A program made the position numbers and the translations under genes. Below, piece by piece: positions 7,319 to 13,499 of a stretch of 20,168 nucleotides of DNA. Under the pieces are notes generated by a model. It ran no database searches. It was not told the DNA's origin and saw nothing but the letters and a program-made list of their open reading frames with translations. Source of the DNA: CAZXMB01 sp964641715. GTDB lineage: Bacteria; Desulfobacterota; BSN033; UBA1163. The stretch's first letter is position 1; the number at the start of each line of letters is the position of its first letter. The stretch spans positions 1 to 20,168 of the forward strand of contig CAZXMB010000040.1 of NCBI GenBank assembly GCA_964641715.1. The letters run 5' to 3'.

Positions 7319-9463
7319 ATGTCAAATGTGATTGAGATAAAAGAGGATCGTAAAGAATCGAGAGAAGAATTTGAAACTACGGATATGGCGCTCTTTGTCC
7401 GTTCCTCCGAAGAGTCGATGCATGATTGGGATCGTCAGAGGATCGTCGATGCCCTCCTTCGAGAGACCTATGTGGATATGGATACGGCCAGGGAGATCGC
7501 CAAGGAAGTGGAAGATCTCATTCTCACCTCCAAGATCAAGATGATTACGGCACCTTTGATCCGTGAACTGGTCGACACCAAACTGGTGGAGAGAGGTCTT
7601 GAACAGGCCCGTAAGATGCATACCCGTTTAGGAATGCCTCTCTACGATGTGGACCAGCTCATCCTCCATCCCAACAAAGAGAATGCCAATGTCCCCCATG
7701 GACCGGAGGCTACCAATCTTACCCTGGCAGAAAGAATTAAGAAGGAGTACGCCCTGCTCTCTGTCTTCTCCCAGGAGATTTCGGATGCCCATATGAGAGG
7801 GGATATCCATCTTCACGATCTCGGTTTCGCCGATCGCCCTTACTGCAGCGGACAATCCCTTGAATACATCAAACGTTTTGGTCTCAGCCTTCCCAACTCC
7901 ATTGCCATCGCCAAGCCTGCCAAACATCCCGAGGTCTTGCTCGCCCACATGGTGAAATTCGCGGCTGCCCTTCAGAGTCACTTTGCCGGAGCGATCGGCT
8001 GGGATTCGGTCAACCTCTTTTTTGCACCCTACCTGGTGGGGATGTCCGATCAGGACCTCGAACAGCTCGCCCAGATGATGATCTTCGAATTCTCCCAGCA
8101 GGCAGTCGCCCGCGGGGGGCAGGCGATCTTCACGGACCTCAATCTCTACTGGGAGGTCCCGAAGCATTTTGAGAATGTCCCGGCTATCGGTCCTGGCGGA
8201 GAGAGGACAGGAAAGACCTATAGCGATTATATCGACGAATCGCAGCGTTTTGCATGGGCTCTTTTTGATGTCTTCAGGGAAGGGGATGGCTCCGGAAGAC
8301 CATTCTTCTTTCCAAAACCACTGGTCCACATCACGGAGAAATTTTTTCAGACCCCCCGCCATATGGACTTCCTCCATCACATCTCTGAGGTAGCCTCTGA
8401 AAAAGGAAATACTTACTTCATCTTCGATCGCGGAGAGACGGCTAAAATATCAGAATGCTGTCGCCTCAGCTTTAAACTCGAGCAGTCTGACCTCGACGAC
8501 GCTAAGGAACCCTGGAGGATGCGCTATTGTGCCCTTCAGAATGTCACCCTCAACCTTCCCAGAATCGCCTACCTTGCGAAGGGAGACGATACCCAGCTCT
8601 TCTCCAAAATCACAGAGTTCATCGAAATGGCGGTGAAGGCCCATCTCGAAAAGAAACGGTTCATCGAGAAACTCCTTTCTCTGGGAGAAAAGGGACCTCT
8701 GGCCCTCCTGGCCATGAACCGGGATGGGATGCCCTACTTAAGAATGCATCGGGCCAGTTTCCTCATCGGCATGGTGGGACTCAATGAACTGGTTCAGATT
8801 CACACCGGTCAGGAGATGCATCAATCCAGACCGGCCTTCAAATTTGGATTGAAGGTGATCGCACATATGAAACTCCTGGTGGACAAACTCAGCGAGCGTT
8901 ACGGGATGCGCTTTGTCCTGGAGCAGACACCTGCAGAATCTACGGCGTACCGTTTTGCCAAATTGGACCTTAAATTTCATTCGCCCAAATCTGGACATGT
9001 GGTCAAGGGAGACATTTCAAGAGGGGAAGTCTATTACACGAATTCCACCTATCTGAATAATTCAGCGGTGATGAATCCAATTGAACGGGTCAGGCAGGAA
9101 GGACTTTTCCACCCTCTGATCGAAGCGGGTGCCTTAACTCATATCTGGCTGGGTGAGGCCAGGCCCTCCAAAGAGTCCTTGGCCAATTTTGTGATCAAAA
9201 CATTTCAGCAAACCCGAAACGACCAGATCGCTTTTTCTCCGGAGTTCACTACCTGTAATGCCTGCAACCGGACCAGCAGGGGGCTTCGATCCTCCTGCAG
9301 TTACTGTGGTTCAGAAGAAGTGGATGGTATCACCCGGATCACCGGCTATTTCACCAAACTCTCCAGTTGGAATAAGGGGAAGATTGGAGAACTTCGAAAC
9401 CGTTATCGGAATCAAGCCTACATCGAAGCCCAAAAGGGAGAAACCGTTCTGATGACCGGGTGA
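7319..9463 (+). CDS. nrdD: Anaerobic (class III) ribonucleoside-triphosphate reductase
   Basis: NrdD reduces ribonucleoside triphosphates to deoxy forms without oxygen, using a glycyl radical made by NrdG. The 714-residue chain opens with an ATP-cone (about residues 27-115) for allosteric activity control. Active-site cysteine candidates are C176 (in RPYCSGQSL) and C380/C381 (ISECC). Near the C-terminus a zinc site is formed by C646, C649, C660 and C663, and the radical glycine is G676 in RITGYF, where many relatives read RVCGYL. The start is fixed by AAGGTGAG (7306-7313). A CPKC redoxin and nrdG follow, suggesting a thiol rather than formate as reductant. NrdR boxes lie upstream. Function is certain; the reductant type is inference. 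Confidence 0.97.
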   Translation: MSNVIEIKEDRKESREEFETTDMALFVRSSEESMHDWDRQRIVDALLRETYVDMDTAREIAKEVEDLILTSKIKMITAPLIRELVDTKLVERGLEQARKMHTRLGMPLYDVDQLILHPNKENANVPHGPEATNLTLAERIKKEYALLSVFSQEISDAHMRGDIHLHDLGFADRPYCSGQSLEYIKRFGLSLPNSIAIAKPAKHPEVLLAHMVKFAAALQSHFAGAIGWDSVNLFFAPYLVGMSDQDLEQLAQMMIFEFSQQAVARGGQAIFTDLNLYWEVPKHFENVPAIGPGGERTGKTYSDYIDESQRFAWALFDVFREGDGSGRPFFFPKPLVHITEKFFQTPRHMDFLHHISEVASEKGNTYFIFDRGETAKISECCRLSFKLEQSDLDDAKEPWRMRYCALQNVTLNLPRIAYLAKGDDTQLFSKITEFIEMAVKAHLEKKRFIEKLLSLGEKGPLALLAMNRDGMPYLRMHRASFLIGMVGLNELVQIHTGQEMHQSRPAFKFGLKVIAHMKLLVDKLSERYGMRFVLEQTPAESTAYRFAKLDLKFHSPKSGHVVKGDISRGEVYYTNSTYLNNSAVMNPIERVRQEGLFHPLIEAGALTHIWLGEARPSKESLANFVIKTFQQTRNDQIAFSPEFTTCNACNRTSRGLRSSCSYCGSEEVDGITRITGYFTKLSSWNKGKIGELRNRYRNQAYIEAQKGETVLMTG

Positions 9464-9473
9464 TCTTTGAATG

Positions 9474-9605
9474 AAAGGTAACGGGTAGGGTGACGAAGCC
9501 CGTTTCGGTTACCGGTAATGGTTACGTAAAAAGACGAAAACCGTAGCCTTTTATTAACGATACGGGCATCGTTACCTTGACCGTATAACGAAACTCTTAT
9601 TTTTC
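9474..9605 (+). repeat. Intergenic repeat family 1, copy 1
   Basis: The 162-bp gap between nrdD and the redoxin gene holds DNA rich in GGTAAC/GTTACC words. Block 9474-9505 matches the reverse complement of 19526-19557 at 27 of 32 bases, including 13 in a row (ACGAAGCCCGTTT). A second block, 9565-9576, matches the reverse complement of 19441-19452 at 11 of 12, in the same order. The element has its own foldbacks: TAACGAT (9555-9561) pairs perfectly with ATCGTTA (9568-9574) across six bases, and TTACCGGTAA is a perfect palindrome (9509-9518). No coding frame is evident. Confidence 0.7.
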
Positions 9606-9625
9606 TAAACAATGAAGGAGAAAAT

Positions 9626-9892
9626 ATGGAGCTGATCAAGATCTTCACCAAGGCAAAATGTCCAAAGTGCCCTGCGGCCAAAGAGATTGCGAGAGAGTTG
9701 AAGAAAGAAGGTCTTTCTGTTTTCAATTACGATCTGGATACCATTGATGGTCTGGCCGAGGCTTCCTTCCACAGCATTCTTGCTACCCCTTCTCTGGTGA
9801 TTGAGGATGGAGAGGAGAAGGAAGTCGCGAGCTGGAGAGGGGTCGTGCCGACCCTCCAGGAGGTAAAACAGTATATTTTGAAAAGTAATTAG
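9626..9892 (+). CDS. Small thioredoxin/glutaredoxin-fold redoxin with CPKC motif (NrdH-like)
   Basis: The 88-residue product has a beta-strand start (MELIKIFTKAK), a CPKC active site at C12-C15 at the head of a helix, and the cis-proline signature ATPSLVI with P55. That is a minimal thioredoxin fold of the glutaredoxin/NrdH kind. It lies between nrdD and nrdG, so it is the natural candidate to reduce the disulfide that a thiol-dependent class III reductase forms on each turnover. The ATG follows AAGGAG (9615-9620). A repeat element separates it from nrdD. Fold and active site are seen; partnership with NrdD is inferred from position and from known redoxin-dependent NrdD subtypes. Confidence 0.88.
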   Translation: MELIKIFTKAKCPKCPAAKEIARELKKEGLSVFNYDLDTIDGLAEASFHSILATPSLVIEDGEEKEVASWRGVVPTLQEVKQYILKSN

Positions 9893-9910
9893 CGGATGTA
9901 ATCGTTTGTA

Positions 9911-9953
9911 GGGAACACAGATCCGCTTGCCCGTCCGGCAGGCGGGCGTTCCC
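9911..9953. repeat. GC-rich two-level hairpin between the redoxin gene and nrdG
   Basis: Outer arms GGGAAC (9911-9916) and GTTCCC (9948-9953) enclose a seven-pair inner stem, GCCCGTC (9929-9935) with GGCGGGC (9941-9947), which includes one G-T wobble and a five-base loop. The GC-rich core looks like a short REP-type palindrome. It has no clean T-tract (CCCTTTAATT follows), so it may act as an RNA stability element or partial attenuator rather than a terminator. Confidence 0.6.
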
Positions 9954-9992
9954 TTTAATTCGCAATCACTATCACTTCTATGTGGAATGACG

Positions 9993-10673
9993 ATGATCGA
10001 GATCAAAGGTTTCTTGGAGACTTCCTTTGTGGATTGGTCAGGGAAGATCTGCTCGGTTCTCTTCCTTCCCTACTGCAACTTCCGCTGTCCCTACTGCCAT
10101 AACCATCCTCTCGTCTTTCATCCAGAGCAGTTCGAATCGATCCCTCTCCGAGACATTCTCGATCGCCTTGAACCTTTCCAAGGATGGATCGATGGGATCT
10201 GCCTGACAGGCGGAGAACCCACCCTTCATGCGGAACTCCCCCTCCTGATCAGGGAGATCAAAAAACATGGATTTTTAATCAAACTGGATACCAACGGGTC
10301 CAATCCCCGGATGCTGGAAAGACTGATCGGGGAAGAAGCGATTGATTTTGTCTCCATGGATGTGAAGGCACCCCTGGACCCCTTTCACTATCGGCGATGT
10401 GCGGGATTGCCGGTTGACCTTGCTCCATTATTGAGCTCCATTGAGATCCTGAAGAAGGGAAAAGTGGAGTATCAATTCCGGATGACGGTGGTCCCTGCGC
10501 TTCACCGGAAAGAAGATATCCTGATCCTCGGAGAACAGTTGAAGGCTGGACGAAGATTGATCCTTCAGAATTTCAATCCCGAGAATTCGCTGGATCCATC
10601 CCTGAAGAACACCATTCCTTACGATCCTGAAATATTAAAGGAGATGGAAAAAACGATCCAGGAGATGGTTTAG
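9993..10673 (+). CDS. nrdG: Anaerobic ribonucleotide reductase activating protein (radical SAM)
   Basis: NrdG is a radical S-adenosylmethionine enzyme that abstracts hydrogen from the NrdD glycine (here G676) to make the glycyl radical. From ATG 9993 it has 226 residues. The 4Fe-4S motif CNFRCPYC (CxxxCxxC) lies near residues 26-33, and the SAM-binding GGE motif appears as LTGGEPT. An N-terminal WSGK segment fits the family. The frame is open upstream to 9927, but that extension is encoded by the GC-rich hairpin and has no family similarity. ATG 9987 is an alternative two codons earlier. The ribosome site is weak (GTGGA), so coupling to the upstream message may matter. Confidence 0.92.
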   Translation: MIEIKGFLETSFVDWSGKICSVLFLPYCNFRCPYCHNHPLVFHPEQFESIPLRDILDRLEPFQGWIDGICLTGGEPTLHAELPLLIREIKKHGFLIKLDTNGSNPRMLERLIGEEAIDFVSMDVKAPLDPFHYRRCAGLPVDLAPLLSSIEILKKGKVEYQFRMTVVPALHRKEDILILGEQLKAGRRLILQNFNPENSLDPSLKNTIPYDPEILKEMEKTIQEMV

Positions 10674-10696
10674 CCGAATCCGGGTGGAAGGTTAAG

Positions 10697-11110
10697 ATGC
10701 AGACCGTCATGGTCACCGCAGGGATCCTGGTTCAAGGAAAGAGGGTCCTCGTCACTCAGAGAAATGAGAATGACCTCCGTGGCCTTCTCTGGGAATTTCC
10801 GGGGGGAAAGGTGAAAGAGGAGGAGGATCCCAAAGAGGCCCTGCGAAGGGAGTTGAAAGAGGAATTGGATATCGAGGTGGAGGTGGGAAGGATCGCGGAG
10901 GTCGTCTTTCATCCCTATCCGGAATACCCCATTCTTCTCCTGGCCTACACTTGCAGGATCCTAAGGGGGATTCCAAAACCCATTGGATGCCATAACCTCC
11001 AGTGGGCCAGCTTCGATGAATTGAAAAGGCTGGCCATGACCCCTGCCGATGAACCCATCCGCAAACTCTTGGGTTTTCTCCATCTTGGAGAAAATGAGAA
11101 ATTGGTATAG
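10697..11110 (+). CDS. MutT-like Nudix hydrolase
   Basis: The 137-residue protein carries the Nudix box from G37 to I59: GKVKEE, E43, then RELKEEL at 51-57 with the metal-binding glutamates. The usual glycine near the end of the box is aspartate (D58), a tolerated change. Preceding WEFPGGK is typical of MutT/8-oxo-dGTP diphosphatases, which clear oxidised dGTP from the nucleotide pool. It starts 23 bp after nrdG and likely shares its message, joining dNTP synthesis to pool cleaning. Nudix substrates cannot be settled from sequence alone; other pyrophosphates are possible. Confidence 0.87.
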   Translation: MQTVMVTAGILVQGKRVLVTQRNENDLRGLLWEFPGGKVKEEEDPKEALRRELKEELDIEVEVGRIAEVVFHPYPEYPILLLAYTCRILRGIPKPIGCHNLQWASFDELKRLAMTPADEPIRKLLGFLHLGENEKLV

Positions 11111-11130
11111 AATGGATTGAGGAAGTTACG

Positions 11131-11982
11131 ATGCCGAAAGATGCAATGCAAAGATATGCGGAAAGCCTGGAAAAAACCGTTCAGCATAACTATAACTACC
11201 TGAAGGAAGCAGTGGAGGATTTCAGGGGCCTGTGCCTCCTGGTCACCCCTGAGAGAAGTACTCCTCAAGACATCATTGTCGATATACGGGAACTTCACAA
11301 AGAGATCCGGACCCGATTGACAGAGATCAAAGCCATCCAGCAGCTCCTTCAGGGAAAATACCGGCAGTATTACCATCGAGATTCCCTCAGGGATAAAGAG
11401 ATTATGGAATTTGGATTCCTCACCAAGAACCTATATTCGAAGTTTGAGTATATCCTGTTGCAGAAGCAGGCCATGGCAAGGAGAAAGGAGGAAGAGGTTT
11501 CCGGGGCCGGACCGAGAGGGTTCCCGTGCCAATGGTTTCGTTCGAGAGATCATCAGGTCATCTTTGTCAGAAACCTGCGGATCCTCGATGAGCTGGATTA
11601 TGAAAGACCTGGACCGTTGGGAGGGGAGGAGCGGCGAGAGGTAATCCAGGATAAGGTCCGATTTCTCACCCTCTTCTCGATCAAAGGGGAGGCGGGTTCA
11701 ATCGATGCAATCTATTCCAAAATCCAATTGAGGGAACATGATGTCATCGAACGATATGCCAAGGACGAACTCCATGGCCTCATCACCCATTTAAGGGAGG
11801 CCATACCATTGGAGATGGAGAAGCTATTTGGACGGTTCATGGAGAGAGAGGGGTTTACCAAACTCAAATGTCTGCTCCTCAGGGTTCAATCCCCCAGGGA
11901 CATTGAAGGGGATCTCATGATCCGTATGAAAAAGATAATGGAGGAGATGGCAGAGGGGGAAGTGAGAACAGTTTCGGTTTGA
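11131..11982 (+). CDS. Conserved-looking protein of unknown function, helical and charged
   Basis: I do not recognise this 283-residue product. It has no signal peptide and no membrane segment. It is rich in E, K and R and largely helical in character. The first 140 residues look like coiled coil or helical bundle (LEKTVQHNYNYLKEAVEDF, then RELHKEIRTRLTEIKAIQQL). A more mixed part (residues about 150-165, WFRSRDHQVIFVRNL) follows, and a helical C-terminus ends in EEMAEGEVRTVSV. GAGGAAG (11119-11125) precedes ATG 11131, and the 20-bp gap after the Nudix gene suggests one message with nrdDG. A coding function is well supported; no function is claimed. Confidence 0.7.
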   Translation: MPKDAMQRYAESLEKTVQHNYNYLKEAVEDFRGLCLLVTPERSTPQDIIVDIRELHKEIRTRLTEIKAIQQLLQGKYRQYYHRDSLRDKEIMEFGFLTKNLYSKFEYILLQKQAMARRKEEEVSGAGPRGFPCQWFRSRDHQVIFVRNLRILDELDYERPGPLGGEERREVIQDKVRFLTLFSIKGEAGSIDAIYSKIQLREHDVIERYAKDELHGLITHLREAIPLEMEKLFGRFMEREGFTKLKCLLLRVQSPRDIEGDLMIRMKKIMEEMAEGEVRTVSV

Positions 11983-12007
11983 CACACTCCTTTAAAGTCG
12001 TTATAAA
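11979..12007 (+). promoter_or_regulatory. Near-consensus sigma-70 promoter for the MgtE-N/Nramp pair
   Basis: TTGACA (11979-11984) and TATAAA (12002-12007) are separated by exactly 17 bp, almost ideal. The -35 overlaps the stop codon of the preceding gene. Transcription would start about 12014, leaving a leader of only some 34 bases before ATG 12048, too short for a Mg2+ riboswitch. An imperfect inverted repeat, ACTCCTTTA (11986-11994) with TAAAGGGGT (12004-12012), straddles the spacer and -10 and could be an operator. Confidence 0.75.
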
Positions 12008-12047
12008 GGGGTCATCCCAGGGAAAAAAGAATGATTCGTGATCATCA

Positions 12048-13298
12048 ATGAACCAAAACCTTAAGGAATTCTACTTCTTCAGCGAATTCTCGAATCGAAA
12101 GGCCTACAGCCCCACCGGCCAGGGTCTGGGCAGGATCTCTGACCTCGTGGCTGAGAGGGCGGAACCCTATCCGATGATCGTGGGAATGGTCCTCCGAAAG
12201 AATAGAAGGAAACTTTTTTACCTCCCCTGGGAGAAGATTCAACAGATTGAGCCCCGGATTACCTGCTCCGAAAAAAGCCTCTCCGACCTCCGGACCTCCC
12301 TTTCCGAAAAGGATATCGTCTTTCTCCGGGAAGAGGTGATGGACAAACAGATCGTGGACACCTTTGGGGCGAAGGTGGTGAGAGTCAATGACCTCCATTT
12401 TCTCAAGGTCGATTCCCGCTTGCGATTGGTTCATGTGGATGTGGGGTTTAGGGGTTTGATGAGACGGGTGGGATGGGAGAGAATGGCGGACAGGGTTCTC
12501 CAGTGGCTCTTCTCCTATGTGTTACCCAATCAATTCATCTCGTGGAAATATGTCCAGCTCCTCTCCGGTTCTGATCTCCTTCACCTCAGCGTATCTCAAA
12601 AGAAGCTCTCACACCTCCACCCTGCGGATCTGGCCGATATCATCGAGGATTTGAGTGGTCGTGAGCGATCCGCCATCTTTCATGCCCTGGATGCAGAAAC
12701 GGCTGCAGAGGCCCTGGAAGAAATTGATCCCAAAATCCAAAAAGTCCTGATCGAAACTATTCCGCTGGAGAAGGCCTCGGATATCGTCGAAGAGATGTCC
12801 CCAAGCGATGCCGCCGACCTTCTGGGTGATCTTCCGGAGGAGAGAGCAGAAGAGATTCTCGGAGGAATGGAGGAGGAAAAGGCAGAAGACCTGAGGGAAC
12901 TCCTCGTTCACCCTGATGAGACCGCCGGAGGCCTCATGACCACGTCTTATCTCAGTTTGGCTCCTGATACCCCGGTAGAGACAGCGATCGCACGATTGAG
13001 ATTGGAGGCGCCCAATCTGGATATCATGGATTATATCTATATCGTGGATGAGGAAGAGGTTCTTCAAGGCGTGGTAAGCATCCGGGACCTCCTCACCGCC
13101 CAGTCCCATCAACCTATTTCCGACATCCAGGGCCCCCGGGCGGTGAGTGTGAGACTGGATGAAGACCAGAGGGAGGTCGTGGAATCCTTTGCAAAATATG
13201 GATTCCGGGCTTTGCCGGTGGTCGATGAAAAAAACCATCTCAAAGGGGTCATTGGCTTCCGGAGTGTATTGGAGGTGTTAGCCCCGGAGGCCGGATAA
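12048..13298 (+). CDS. Soluble MgtE-N/CBS protein with PRC-barrel-like N-terminus, lacking the transport domain
   Basis: In MgtE Mg2+ channels the cytosolic N domain and paired CBS domains bind Mg2+ and gate the pore. This 416-residue protein has these sensory parts but no membrane helices. Residues 1-150 resemble one or two PRC-barrel-type segments (LGRISDLVAERAEPYPMIVG, then ADRVLQW). The MgtE-N superhelix spans about 187-290 (HPADLADIIEDL, IVEEMSPSDAADLLGDL) and ends in HPDETAGGLM, a strong MgtE signature. CBS repeats occupy about 295-350 and 356-413. It precedes an Nramp-fold transporter that probably supplies the membrane part. The ribosome site is poor. Domains are clear; partnership is inference. 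Confidence 0.88.
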   Translation: MNQNLKEFYFFSEFSNRKAYSPTGQGLGRISDLVAERAEPYPMIVGMVLRKNRRKLFYLPWEKIQQIEPRITCSEKSLSDLRTSLSEKDIVFLREEVMDKQIVDTFGAKVVRVNDLHFLKVDSRLRLVHVDVGFRGLMRRVGWERMADRVLQWLFSYVLPNQFISWKYVQLLSGSDLLHLSVSQKKLSHLHPADLADIIEDLSGRERSAIFHALDAETAAEALEEIDPKIQKVLIETIPLEKASDIVEEMSPSDAADLLGDLPEERAEEILGGMEEEKAEDLRELLVHPDETAGGLMTTSYLSLAPDTPVETAIARLRLEAPNLDIMDYIYIVDEEEVLQGVVSIRDLLTAQSHQPISDIQGPRAVSVRLDEDQREVVESFAKYGFRALPVVDEKNHLKGVIGFRSVLEVLAPEAG

Positions 13299-13310
13299 TA
13301 TATATTAAAG

Positions 13311-13465
13311 CACCAACAATTTAAAACCCCAATCATCAAATTCCCTGCCTGCGGCAGGCAGGCAAACACCAAATAAATTCCAATATTTCGATACCCAATC
13401 ATCAATAAATTCATTGGAATTTGGATATTGGTTATTATTTGGTGGTTGTTGTCTGGTTATTGGTT
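13311..13465. repeat. AT-rich foldback element between the MgtE-N and Nramp genes
   Basis: The 201-bp gap 13299-13499 is mostly repeat-like DNA. CACCAAATAA (13367-13376) pairs perfectly with TTATTTGGTG (13435-13444), and AAATTCCAAT (13375-13384) with ATTGGAATTT (13413-13422), making a long foldback. CCCAATCATCAA occurs twice directly (13328-13339 and 13394-13405). After it, TTGGTTATT-like words repeat up to 13467. No transposase frame or ribosome site belongs to it. Confidence 0.65.
13344..13362. repeat. 19-bp GC-rich perfect palindrome inside the foldback
   Basis: CCTGCCTGCGGCAGGCAGG has nine-base arms around a single central G. It is GC-rich within very AT-rich surroundings, so it looks inserted. 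Its GGCAGGC core resembles that of the hairpin at 9929-9947. It is not followed by a T-tract. Confidence 0.6.
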
Positions 13466-13499
13466 ATTCTCTGTATGATTCGTGGATAGGGAAAAGGCC

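Noticed and set aside
7628..8380. A 250-codon open frame on the minus strand inside nrdD.
   Set aside because: It lies wholly within the certain nrdD gene on the other strand, has no family character and is explained by codon bias in nrdD.
12014..12047. Possible Mg2+ riboswitch in the leader of the MgtE-N gene.
   Set aside because: With the promoter at 11979-12007 the leader is only about 34 bases, too short for the known Mg2+ riboswitches.
12609..13238. A 209-codon minus-strand frame inside the MgtE-N/CBS gene.
   Set aside because: Antisense shadow of a gene with clear domains; its predicted protein shows no recognisable motif.
13311..13465. Repeated words suggested a small CRISPR array or insertion sequence.
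   Set aside because: There are no regularly spaced identical repeats with unique spacers and no transposase frame; it is a foldback.
13482..13499. GTG start for the Nramp gene, six codons upstream.
   Set aside because: No ribosome site precedes the GTG, whereas ATG 13500 has AGGGA seven bases upstream.
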